Assembly (NCBI GenBank): GCA_030613145.1
Contig: JAUWMM010000148.1
Location: forward strand, 1-5,646
Reading direction: 5' to 3'
Length of the DNA: 5,646 nucleotides
From: Desulfobacterales bacterium
GTDB lineage: Bacteria; Desulfobacterota; Desulfobacteria; Desulfobacterales; C00003060
Shown: positions 1 to 5,646 of the stretch, piece by piece
Layout: each line of letters begins with the position of its first letter
How positions within the stretch are numbered: the first letter of the stretch is position 1
Position numbers and translations under genes: made by a program
The notes under the pieces: generated by a model
The model's database searches: none
What the model saw: the letters and a program-made list of their open reading frames with translations, nothing else
Told to the model about the DNA's origin: nothing

Positions 1-1220
1 GCGAGACAATGTCATCCGTAAGTGAAAATGAGGCGACTGTGGGCCAGCTTGTCAACCGGCTGATATTAGACGCAAGTAAATATAATGCTTCCGACATCCA
101 TATCGAACCTGGTAAAGGAAAAGAAAACGCGAACGTTCGCATGCGTATTGACGGGGTCTGTCGCCAGATATTACGGATTCCGTCTAGTCATATACGTGCC
201 GTTATCGCACGCATAAAGATTATGTCCCGATTGGATATTGCTGAGCGCCGCAAGCCTCAAGACGGCAAGATTGCAACCATGTACAAAGGGAAACCTATTG
301 AATTGCGTGTGGCTACTCTTCCAACTGTTAATGGTGAGAGTGCGGTACTTCGTGTGCTTTCCTCCGGCGACGCGTTGCCATTTGATAAGCTTAACTTGTC
401 CGAACGGAACGAAAAGGCTGTACTGGAATTGATTTCCAAGCCACACGGTATCTTTCTGGTTGTTGGTCCTACGGGTTCTGGAAAGACCACGACGCTCCAC
501 GCGATATTGGGGCACATCAACTCTCCCGACCGCAAAATCTGGACTGCAGAAGATCCGGTGGAAATCACTCAACCGGGTCTGCAGCAGGTGCAGGTCCACC
601 CAAAAATAGGCTTTGATTTTGCCGCTGCATTGCGTGCTTTCCTGCGTGCCGATCCGGATGTGATTCTGATCGGCGAAATGCGAGACCAAGAAACGTCCCA
701 TATTGGTGTTGAGGCTTCCCTGACCGGGCACCTTGTTTTTTCTACCCTCCATACAAATTCTGCTCCGGAGACCATTACCCGTTTGCTTGACCTCGGACTG
801 GACTCGTTGAGTTTCGCAGATGCCTTGCTAGGGATCCTTGCCCAACGGCTGTTACTTACCCTTTGCAGTAATTGCAAGCAGCCTTATACGCCCTCCGACC
901 ATGAGTATGAGCAACTGGCCAAGGCGTATGGTGAGGAATATTTTTCCGAACTGGGTACGACTAAGGCCGATTTAAAGCTTTATAAAGCGGTAGGCTGCGA
1001 TGAGTGTGGGGGATCGGGATACAAAGGCCGGACCGGAATCCATGAGTTATTAGTGTCATCTCCTGAAATGAGAAGCATGATAGCAAAAAATGGGTCAGTT
1101 GCGGGAATTCGTGACCTTGCTATCCAAGAAGGAATGCGAGGCCTGATGCAAGATGGTATTGCAAAAGTCTTGCGTGGACAGGCCGATTTTATCCATTTGC
1201 GAAGAGTAACAGCCGGATAA
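1..1220 (+). CDS. GspE/PilB-family type II secretion / type IV pilus assembly ATPase, 5'-truncated by window edge
   Basis: Hexameric cytoplasmic ATPase that powers pseudopilus or pilus assembly at the inner membrane. Numbering from the ATG at base 9, the visible 403 residues hold the core: SDIHIEP near residue 28, Walker A GPTGSGKT at 153-160 (Lys159), Asp box AEDPVE at 180-185, Walker B DPDVILIGEMRD at 215-226 (Glu223), and His box GHLVFSTLHTN at 240-250. Two CxxC pairs (Cys286/289 and Cys330/333) form the zinc-binding site typical of GspE and PilB and absent from the retraction ATPase PilT. The frame is open to the window edge (codons GAG, ACA before the ATG), no ribosome binding site is visible, and family members usually have an N-terminal domain before this point, so the real start is probably outside the window. 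No pilin, GspF/PilC or secretin gene is seen here, so GspE versus PilB cannot be decided. The 40-residue spacer between the CxxC pairs is fairly long. Confidence 0.93.
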   Translation, partial: ETMSSVSENEATVGQLVNRLILDASKYNASDIHIEPGKGKENANVRMRIDGVCRQILRIPSSHIRAVIARIKIMSRLDIAERRKPQDGKIATMYKGKPIELRVATLPTVNGESAVLRVLSSGDALPFDKLNLSERNEKAVLELISKPHGIFLVVGPTGSGKTTTLHAILGHINSPDRKIWTAEDPVEITQPGLQQVQVHPKIGFDFAAALRAFLRADPDVILIGEMRDQETSHIGVEASLTGHLVFSTLHTNSAPETITRLLDLGLDSLSFADALLGILAQRLLLTLCSNCKQPYTPSDHEYEQLAKAYGEEYFSELGTTKADLKLYKAVGCDECGGSGYKGRTGIHELLVSSPEMRSMIAKNGSVAGIRDLAIQEGMRGLMQDGIAKVLRGQADFIHLRRVTAG

Positions 1221-1254
1221 CTTTCTCTTTCATCAGGATTGATAAGAAGTCGCT

Positions 1255-1309
1255 GCCTTTCCCTTGCTTTTCCCCAAAAACTATTTTTTTGAACAAGAAC
1301 AGGAAAGGC
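1255..1309 (+). promoter_or_regulatory. Possible RNA hairpin covering the ribosome binding site of the ferredoxin-domain gene
   Basis: GCCTTTCC at 1255-1262 is perfectly complementary, in inverted orientation, to GGAAAGGC at 1302-1309, which contains most of the Shine-Dalgarno sequence (AGGA at 1301-1304) of the gene starting at 1311. The stem can be extended by CTTG 1263-1266 with CAAG 1294-1297, leaving a 4-nt bulge (1298-1301). If formed in mRNA, the structure would hide the ribosome binding site. The pairing is seen directly; regulation is inference, and purine-rich Shine-Dalgarno sites pair with pyrimidine runs by chance fairly often. Confidence 0.3.
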
Positions 1310-1310
1310 C

Positions 1311-2120
1311 ATGTGTAAATTCTGCACAGAACATGGAGACGGAAAGATCTGGTATAAGAATGCGGCAAATTACGCTCAAGATCTCGTTGCCGATTTAAAG
1401 CGCAAAAGATATGTTGAAAATTTCCTTGAATCTACAATCAATGATGGTTTTAGAACGCTTGGGCGTCTCGAGGTTCTTTTCGCCAGGAAGGGACGGCTAC
1501 CGGTTTCCATAAGAAACAAAATGGAGCAGCGCGCCAAAACTGAACATTTCGGCCAGGTCCTCCCCATGGAGGAGATTAGAGAGCTTGTTCTTAAGGCAGA
1601 AACCATTGTCAGAATGCCGTGCGCCTGCAGCTGGGCTGTCCGAAAAAAAGAAGTCAGATGCTGTTATGCAATAAGTTGCGGTCCCCATGCCTGGTATGAA
1701 GACCTTGATATGAGCTATTTCGGTAAGCCCTCTGATGAGGGCCTTGAATCATTATCACTCCATGAAGCTGTCGATCAGATGGAAAAAATGGAAGAAGATG
1801 GTGCAATACATACTATCTGGACCATGTTGACCCCTTTTATCGGAGCGGTCTGTAATTGTACTGCTCGTGATTGCATGGCTATGCGAACCCTGTCCGGGAT
1901 TCGCGTGGAAACCTTTGCCAGAGCCGAACATGTTGCTGTGGTCGACAGGGGTCTGTGTGACGGGTGCGGGCTCTGCGCTGAATGTTGCCAGTTTCATGCA
2001 ATAGATTGCATTCAGGAAGATGGCAAGACGATAGCCCGGATTGATTCGAAGAAATGTTTCGGTTGCGGATTATGTCGCAAGGTATGCACTGCCGAGGCTC
2101 TTTCCCTGGTTTTTAGATAA
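1311..2120 (+). CDS. Cysteine-rich 4Fe-4S ferredoxin-domain protein
   Basis: A 269-residue cytoplasmic iron-sulfur protein, presumably an electron carrier or redox-enzyme partner; its partner is unknown. The C-terminal domain has two CxxCxxCxxxC motifs, Cys216/219/222/226 and Cys249/252/255/259, each expected to ligate one [4Fe-4S] cluster; the proline that often follows the last cysteine is Gln or Thr here. The rest is not plain ferredoxin. It starts with CKFC (Cys2, Cys5) and has a central group CAC (Cys104, Cys106), CC (Cys117, Cys118) and Cys123, then CNC (Cys181, Cys183) and Cys188. In total there are 20 cysteines. No signal peptide or membrane segment is seen. The ATG has AGGA 6 nt upstream, supporting this start. 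It lies 90 bp after the ATPase gene on the same strand, without an obvious terminator between them, and ends 16 bp before a convergent gene. The domain call is firm; the physiological role is unknown. Confidence 0.9.
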   Translation: MCKFCTEHGDGKIWYKNAANYAQDLVADLKRKRYVENFLESTINDGFRTLGRLEVLFARKGRLPVSIRNKMEQRAKTEHFGQVLPMEEIRELVLKAETIVRMPCACSWAVRKKEVRCCYAISCGPHAWYEDLDMSYFGKPSDEGLESLSLHEAVDQMEKMEEDGAIHTIWTMLTPFIGAVCNCTARDCMAMRTLSGIRVETFARAEHVAVVDRGLCDGCGLCAECCQFHAIDCIQEDGKTIARIDSKKCFGCGLCRKVCTAEALSLVFR

Positions 2121-2122
2121 GT

Positions 2123-2142
2123 TGATGTAGCATCATTTATTT
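2123..2142 (+). terminator. Weak candidate terminator hairpin between convergent genes
   Basis: TGATG (2123-2127), loop TAG and CATCA (2131-2135) form a 5-bp stem followed by a T-rich stretch TTTATTT. It lies just after the stop of the ferredoxin-domain gene and overlaps the 3' end of the opposing gene. The position is right for a terminator, but the stem is short and AT-rich, so this is only a candidate. Confidence 0.22.
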
Positions 2143-3960
2143 AGCCCCTGCAATCTCGACTTTCTTTTCAAAATTGGCACAGATAGATTCGATCCGCGCT
2201 CTTTGCCTCTCCACGCAAGGAGGGATGGAGGCCAGATTCTCTCCCTGATACGGCTGTTTTTGGGCAATACTCAGGCAAAACTCCATGCTCTCTTCGATGT
2301 TCTTTTTGAATGCGTGCAGGATTTTGATTTCCTTGGGCGCGTACGTACAGTGAGTTACCTGTTCTTCAAAATAGTCCACATACATCCCAATCTCCTTCGC
2401 AAACATGTGCGGACGTTCGGATGAAACCAGCGATGGGCCTCTTCCATAGATATGGTCCACCATCTCTTTCAGGGTGTATGTTTTGTTAAACCAGGCGATA
2501 TTGGGACCAGGACACATTGACTGGGGCGCACTCTTTTCCTTGGCGATGCCCAGGGCGATAAGGGCACCGTTACCCAGATGGTCGCAAATACAGGTTTTTT
2601 CCACAACCTTCCGGCAAAGCCTTTCTTTTTCACCGTCTGAAATCTCCATGTTCTCTATCTCCTGCAGTTTCATCTTTTGATACTGCCTGGAGGCGAGACA
2701 AATAGGCCTTTCCGTGAACTCGGTGTTGGATACCAGGAAACGCTTCTGGCAGGGGGAACCGGGCTTGCCTCTTGCCACGTTGTTACGGGTCCATATCTCT
2801 GATCCTGTTTTGCGTAAATTGCTGAAAGCGATTTCCAGGGGAGAGACATCGCTCAAGTAGAGTTCTCCCTCTCCGGCCTGTCTCAACAGCTCACGGGTTG
2901 GGACATCCACGCACGTGGCTTCTGGGACGAGCAGAAAAGGACTGGCCCATCCCGTAAGATCCATGCTGAAATCTTCCATGAGTCTACGCACTTCCCCGTG
3001 GGTGCCGATCCCTCCCTGCACCGTGATCAAGGGACGACTGCTCAAAGCAGACTCGGGATATTTCCAACCCATGTTCTTGTAATACTTCTGTATCAGCGGC
3101 TGAAGCTCCGTAGTCAGTAGCTCCCGCTTCTCTTTGAAATCCCGGAGAAGGCACGGGAGCAAATCGCCGTTGCACGGGAAAACGTGACCGCCGCAATTGA
3201 GCCCTGATTCGATGCGGAATTCATAAATCTCCAGTCCTTTTTTGGCCAGGAACCTGCCCTGGATCAGGGCGGAGCGGAAATCACTCACCTTGAGAATGAT
3301 CTTTTTCTTTATTTCGGCCGTTTCGTCCCTGTAAAAATCCTGAAACCTGGTCATATAGTTGAATAGTCTTTGGTTGATTCCGGCCGAAAATACGATGCTG
3401 GAGCGAAGACCGCTCTCGGCATACCCCCGAAGGGCCGACTTGGCATCGCTGAATTCATCACCAAGGGGGTTGCCATTGTTGTCAGGACTAATGGCATCCA
3501 GTTTCACCATGATATTGACATCAATAGAGCCAGGTTGCATTCTACGTGTCAAATCCTTTGCCAGCGCGTTCCTCTCAGGCCCGGCCTTCATTTTGAGAAG
3601 CTTGTTGTATTCCCTTTTCATGGGACTCTCTTCGAAAAGCAGGTCAAAGTATTTAGCTTTGTCGTTGACCTCGAAGAAAGGCTGTTCTCTAATGTCGTCC
3701 ATCTTAATCCGAACGATCTCCCTGACGGTCTCAAGATAGGCGGTGATCCTTTTTGCTCTGCCGTCCTCCTCCTTCCTTGGTAGCTTGACATAGGGCAAGC
3801 CGTACTTTTCACAGTAATACTTGCGGATTTTTTCGAGAAAAATGTCGTCCACGAGTGAAATAACGGATGTAATGCCTAAAGGAGCTACACGGATAGGTGT
3901 ATCAACAGAGTGCCCGATGCCCATAACAGGGATGTGAAAGGTGTGATAGTAGTCTTTCAT
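2137..3960 (-). CDS. Large conserved uncharacterised protein, possibly TIM-barrel-like, cysteine-rich
   Basis: I do not recognise a characterised function. The frame gives 622 residues from a GTG at 4005 or 607 from the ATG at 3960. I prefer the ATG because the part that looks conserved (DYYHTFHIPVMG) starts there, and the GTG directly follows a TAG stop and has no Shine-Dalgarno sequence; the ATG has only a weak AAGA upstream. Numbering from the GTG: GHSVDTPIRVAPLGITSVIS (31-50) and LITVQGGIGTHGEV (326-339) resemble a first strand and a glycine-rich phosphate-binding loop of FMN-type TIM barrels, a remote inference. GLNCGGH (269-274) and cysteines 271, 278 and 285 lie in the middle. The C-terminal part has more cysteines (419, 436, 464, 472, 474, 498, 553, 577, 597, 609), including CIC at 472-474, which could bind metal or a cluster. 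No signal peptide or membrane helix is seen, so it is probably cytoplasmic. It converges on the ferredoxin-domain gene with a 16-bp gap. The coding call is strong because the long frame is uninterrupted and the protein looks normal; the function is open. Confidence 0.85.
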   Translation of the reverse strand: MKDYYHTFHIPVMGIGHSVDTPIRVAPLGITSVISLVDDIFLEKIRKYYCEKYGLPYVKLPRKEEDGRAKRITAYLETVREIVRIKMDDIREQPFFEVNDKAKYFDLLFEESPMKREYNKLLKMKAGPERNALAKDLTRRMQPGSIDVNIMVKLDAISPDNNGNPLGDEFSDAKSALRGYAESGLRSSIVFSAGINQRLFNYMTRFQDFYRDETAEIKKKIILKVSDFRSALIQGRFLAKKGLEIYEFRIESGLNCGGHVFPCNGDLLPCLLRDFKEKRELLTTELQPLIQKYYKNMGWKYPESALSSRPLITVQGGIGTHGEVRRLMEDFSMDLTGWASPFLLVPEATCVDVPTRELLRQAGEGELYLSDVSPLEIAFSNLRKTGSEIWTRNNVARGKPGSPCQKRFLVSNTEFTERPICLASRQYQKMKLQEIENMEISDGEKERLCRKVVEKTCICDHLGNGALIALGIAKEKSAPQSMCPGPNIAWFNKTYTLKEMVDHIYGRGPSLVSSERPHMFAKEIGMYVDYFEEQVTHCTYAPKEIKILHAFKKNIEESMEFCLSIAQKQPYQGENLASIPPCVERQRARIESICANFEKKVEIAGAK

Positions 3961-4065
3961 ATATGTACGTCTTAATTCAATGCAGCCGAATTTGGATTCG
4001 ACCACCTAATGTATTATTCTACGCGGTTGTGAAAGATAAATTTTGATTATCTCTCAATTAGGCTA

Positions 4066-4329
4066 TTATCTTCTATAGCCCCCTCTTCGTCCGCCTCTGG
4101 GCGGGCGAGCTTCGTTAACTTTCAAAGTGCGTTCTTTGAACTCAGAAGCGTTCAATGTCTGTTTTGCCCTATCAGCTTCCGATCGGCTAGACATTTCAAC
4201 AAACCCAAAACCTTTCCCTTCAATAATATTGACTTTCTCAACGTCACCATAATTGGCAAACAGTTCTCCCAACTCATCATTAGTTACGGAATTGCTGAGA
4301 TTTCCGACATAAAGTTTCCTGCCTTTCAT
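4066..4329 (-). CDS. Small RRM-domain RNA-binding protein with RG-rich tail
   Basis: An 87-residue single RNA recognition motif protein expected to bind single-stranded RNA in the cytoplasm. RNP2 is LYVGNL at 6-11 and RNP1 is KGFGFVEM at 39-46, with the aromatic residues Tyr7, Phe41 and Phe43 that normally stack on RNA bases. The RRM fold fills residues 4-73 or so. The tail PPRGGRRGGYRR (76-87) is basic and glycine-rich like RGG boxes and is a second likely RNA-contact site. The start is secure: AAGGAG lies 5 nt before the ATG. Related small RRM proteins occur in cyanobacteria and many proteobacteria, and some are cold-induced; nothing in this sequence shows that here. It lies 155 bp downstream of the slipin gene on the same strand and 60-105 bp upstream of the large uncharacterised gene. 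I see no convincing promoter or terminator on either side. Confidence 0.95.
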   Translation of the reverse strand: MKGRKLYVGNLSNSVTNDELGELFANYGDVEKVNIIEGKGFGFVEMSSRSEADRAKQTLNASEFKERTLKVNEARPPRGGRRGGYRR

Positions 4330-4333
4330 AGAA

Positions 4334-4340
4334 TCTCCTT
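4334..4340 (-). promoter_or_regulatory. Strong ribosome binding site of the RRM gene
   Basis: Reading the minus strand, AAGGAGA precedes the ATG at 4329, with AAGGAG 5 nt from the start codon. This is a near-perfect match to the anti-Shine-Dalgarno sequence, fixes the start and suggests efficient translation. Confidence 0.85.
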
Positions 4341-4484
4341 TCTTGCTCGTATTAGTTTGCCATTAGAGAGATCACATAAGGATCCTGGCCACGTTAACTC
4401 CTTCTCAAGTTTGGCGCCCCTTTTCAACCAATGGTGAACTATTACTCCAGACAATATCTGAGTTCGACCCCTGGAGCCATACCT

Positions 4485-5249
4485 TCAGTCTTGTTCCGGC
4501 TTTTTCTTGTCAACCAGAGAGAGAAAAGGTTTGAAAAGGTCGATGGGGATCGGAAATACAGTTGTGGAATTGCTCTCAGCCGAGATCTCCTGAACTGTCT
4601 GCAAATACCGCAATTGCAAGGCCATGGGGTGTTCCCGCATGATGGTAGCAGCCTCTGCCAGCCTGCCGGCTGCCTGAAACTCTCCTTCTGCATTGATGAC
4701 CTTGGCCCGTCGCTCCCGCTCTGCCTCTGCCTGCTTGGCCATGGCTCGCTGCATTTCCTTTGGGAGATCGATATGCTTGACCTCCACGGTGGAAACCTTG
4801 ATTCCCCATGGATCAGTCTGGGTATCCAGGATCTCCTGAAGCTGCGTATTGATCTTTTCCCGCTCAGAAAGAAGTTCGTCCAGTTCAGCCTGTCCGCACA
4901 CACTGCGAAGAGTGGTCTGGGCGAGTTGGGATGTGGCATACATGTATTTTTCCACCTCGATAATCGCCTTTACCGGGTCCATGACTCTAAAATAGATGAC
5001 GGCATTCACCTTGAGCGACACATTGTCCCGGGTGATGACGTCCTGAGGCTCCACATCCATGGCAATCAGACGCAGACTCACCTTTACCATCTTGTCAACC
5101 ACGGGAATCAAGATGATCAGTCCCGGGCCTTTGGCGCCAATTACCCGCCCCAAACGGAATATGGTCCCCCGTTCATATTCTTTGAGGACCCGTATGGCAG
5201 AGGCCAGAAAGAACAGTAGTAAGATGATACCTGTAATAGTCGTAATCAT
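4485..5249 (-). CDS. Slipin (stomatin-like SPFH/Band 7 membrane protein)
   Basis: A 254-residue integral membrane scaffold protein of the stomatin/prohibitin superfamily, expected to oligomerise at the cytoplasmic membrane and linked to membrane microdomains or proteolysis control. An N-terminal hydrophobic segment (about residues 2-18) anchors it. The SPFH/Band 7 domain follows (about 21-170), with the typical stretches [12 protein letters not shown] at 24-35, [13 protein letters not shown] at 40-52 and [18 protein letters not shown] at 72-89. An Ala/Glu/Arg-rich helical region (about 165-205) is likely a coiled coil, followed by a short conserved-looking end [12 protein letters not shown]. 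The length matches bacterial slipins. The start is supported by AGGAAGG 4 nt before the ATG. Bacterial slipins often sit beside an nfeD gene encoding a membrane serine protease; none is seen on either side here. The protein looks intact. Its specific cellular role cannot be read from sequence. Confidence 0.95.
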   Translation of the reverse strand: MITTITGIILLLFFLASAIRVLKEYERGTIFRLGRVIGAKGPGLIILIPVVDKMVKVSLRLIAMDVEPQDVITRDNVSLKVNAVIYFRVMDPVKAIIEVEKYMYATSQLAQTTLRSVCGQAELDELLSEREKINTQLQEILDTQTDPWGIKVSTVEVKHIDLPKEMQRAMAKQAEAERERRAKVINAEGEFQAAGRLAEAATIMREHPMALQLRYLQTVQEISAESNSTTVFPIPIDLFKPFLSLVDKKKPEQD

Positions 5250-5253
5250 AAGA

Positions 5254-5260
5254 CCTTCCT
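5254..5260 (-). promoter_or_regulatory. Ribosome binding site of the slipin gene
   Basis: On the minus strand AGGAAGG lies 4 nt before the ATG at 5249, a good Shine-Dalgarno match at slightly short spacing. It confirms the chosen start. The ~80 bp further upstream, up to the structured repeat at 5341, must hold any slipin promoter, but no clear -35/-10 pair stands out. Confidence 0.75.
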
Positions 5261-5340
5261 AACGTTCATCCCGAATCTCGTAACAATTTCCCGGTGAAAC
5301 ACAATCTGGCTCAAGGTGCTGGTATAGCACACAACGCCCC

Positions 5341-5517
5341 AGTTTAAGTAGTTTCCATCCACAAATGGCCCTTTTCCGCAATCTCTGCGTCAATCAGCCG
5401 GAGGCTGACAAGACTGCGGGATTGCTTGTGCGACGTACCTCGGTACGCCTCCGCGCAACCCCTTGTTTTCCTTGACCTTGCGGAAAATTGCTCATTTCTG
5501 AATTGGAAACTTAAGCT
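5341..5517. repeat. Nested inverted-repeat element (MITE-like or structured intergenic repeat), ~177 bp
   Basis: Several complementary segments are arranged concentrically. The ends AGTTTAAGTAGTTTCCA (5341-5357) and TGGAAACTTAAGCT (5504-5517) are imperfect inverted repeats (13 of 14 match, with a 3-nt insertion). Inside, TTTTCCGCAA (5372-5381) pairs perfectly with TTGCGGAAAA (5478-5487), with partly matching flanks. Then GTCAA (5389-5393) pairs with TTGAC (5472-5476), ACAAG (5408-5412) with CTTGT (5462-5466), and TTGTGCG (5426-5432) with CGCGCAA (5452-5458, one G-T pair). The tip is CGTACC-TC-GGTACG (5434-5447). A side hairpin TCAGCC-GGA-GGCTGA occupies 5394-5408. The whole can fold as a long branched stem in either strand. 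No transposase is present, and I could not confirm a target-site duplication. Dispersed copies elsewhere in the genome are expected but cannot be tested here. It separates the slipin gene from whatever lies to the right. Confidence 0.65.
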
Positions 5518-5518
5518 T

Positions 5519-5554
5519 GTGCCCATTGAGTTTTTACGATTCGTGGATGGGCAC
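5519..5554. repeat. 8-bp perfect inverted repeat next to the nested element
   Basis: GTGCCCAT (5519-5526) and ATGGGCAC (5547-5554) are perfect inverted repeats around a 20-nt loop. The right side, ATTCGTGGATGG (5539-5550), is also an inverted copy (11 of 12 bases) of CCATCCACAAAT at 5355-5366 in the left arm of the neighbouring element. This suggests the two structures belong together or derive from related repeat ends. There is no T tract, so a rho-independent terminator is unlikely. Confidence 0.45.
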
Positions 5555-5646
5555 TAATCTGTTTTCTGTACATGGAGACAGCTTTTACAAAAAGCGTGAA
5601 TCAATCGTAACCAATTTCTTTGGTTTATGAATATGTTATTAATAAC
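5555..5646. other. Non-coding AT-rich right edge with small hairpins and a palindrome
   Basis: No credible gene is seen. Two short hairpins occur: GCTTTT-ACA-AAAAGC (5581-5595) and AACCAA-TTTCT-TTGGTT (5609-5625). A perfect 12-bp palindrome GTTATTAATAAC fills 5635-5646 and ends at the window edge. The composition fits a promoter or operator region for a gene to the right, but no promoter can be assigned with confidence. Confidence 0.3.

Noticed and set aside
171..877. Minus-strand frames of 103, 193 and 102 codons
   Set aside because: They are shadows of the secretion ATPase, whose catalytic motifs are intact on the plus strand.
3359..3783. Two plus-strand frames of 126 and 137 codons
   Set aside because: Both are antisense to the large uncharacterised gene, overlap each other and show no domain or ribosome binding site.
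4031..4055. AT-rich hairpin AGATAA / TTATCT between the RRM gene and the large gene
   Set aside because: The stem (6 bp, 9 bp with one mismatch) has no GC pairs in its core and no T tract after it on the minus strand, so I do not call it a terminator.
4445..4476. CTCCAG / CTGGAG inverted repeat just after the slipin stop codon
   Set aside because: A 6-bp stem with a 20-nt loop and no T tract; weak as a terminator and possibly chance.
4431..5219. 262-codon plus-strand frame opposite the slipin gene
   Set aside because: It is antisense to a clear SPFH/Band 7 protein over nearly its whole length, and its translation resembles no known family.
5316..5330. GTGCT-GGTAT-AGCAC hairpin upstream of the slipin gene, with a TATACC-like -10 on the minus strand
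   Set aside because: The stem is only 5 bp and no well-spaced -35 accompanies the -10-like sequence, so neither an operator nor a promoter can be supported.
5341..5517. CRISPR array or rho-independent terminator
   Set aside because: There are no regularly spaced direct repeats as in CRISPR, and the stem is far longer and more branched than a terminator and is not followed by a T tract.
5344..5526. 60-codon minus-strand frame
   Set aside because: It coincides with the nested inverted-repeat element, has no ribosome binding site that I can see, and its protein has no recognisable domain. It is most likely a by-product of the repeat.

Overview
The window fits a member of the Desulfobacterota (former Deltaproteobacteria), probably an anaerobe of the sulfate-reducer or syntroph type. 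The basis is moderate GC content, a cysteine-rich ferredoxin-domain protein and a large uncharacterised protein of kinds I associate with that group, a bacterial RRM protein, and a short structured intergenic repeat. The assignment rests on recalled family resemblance, not on a marker gene.

Layout: (1) Bases 1-1220, plus strand: most of a GspE/PilB-type secretion or pilus ATPase whose N-terminal part lies left of the window. (2) Bases 1311-2120, plus strand: a 269-residue iron-sulfur protein with two C-terminal 4Fe-4S motifs and extra conserved-looking cysteines; its ribosome binding site can pair with an upstream segment. (3) Bases 2137-3960 (possibly 4005), minus strand: a large uncharacterised protein of about 607-622 residues, convergent with the ferredoxin gene and only 16 bp from it. 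(4) Bases 4066-4329, minus strand: a small RRM RNA-binding protein with an RG-rich tail and an excellent ribosome binding site. (5) Bases 4485-5249, minus strand: a stomatin-like (slipin, SPFH/Band 7) membrane protein. (6) Bases 5250-5646: almost 400 bp with no credible gene, containing a 177-bp nested inverted-repeat element at 5341-5517, another inverted repeat beside it, two small hairpins and a perfect 12-bp palindrome at the right edge.

The genes do not form an obvious single pathway. The ATPase belongs to a secretion or pilus system mostly outside the window. The ferredoxin-domain protein and the large protein are both cysteine-rich and adjacent, which weakly hints at a redox connection. 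The RRM and slipin genes share a strand but are separated by 155 bp and have independent ribosome binding sites. I found no CRISPR array, tRNA, rRNA, transposase or clear defence system. The items most worth following up are the uncharacterised 622-codon gene, the extra cysteines of the ferredoxin-domain protein, and the folded intergenic element.
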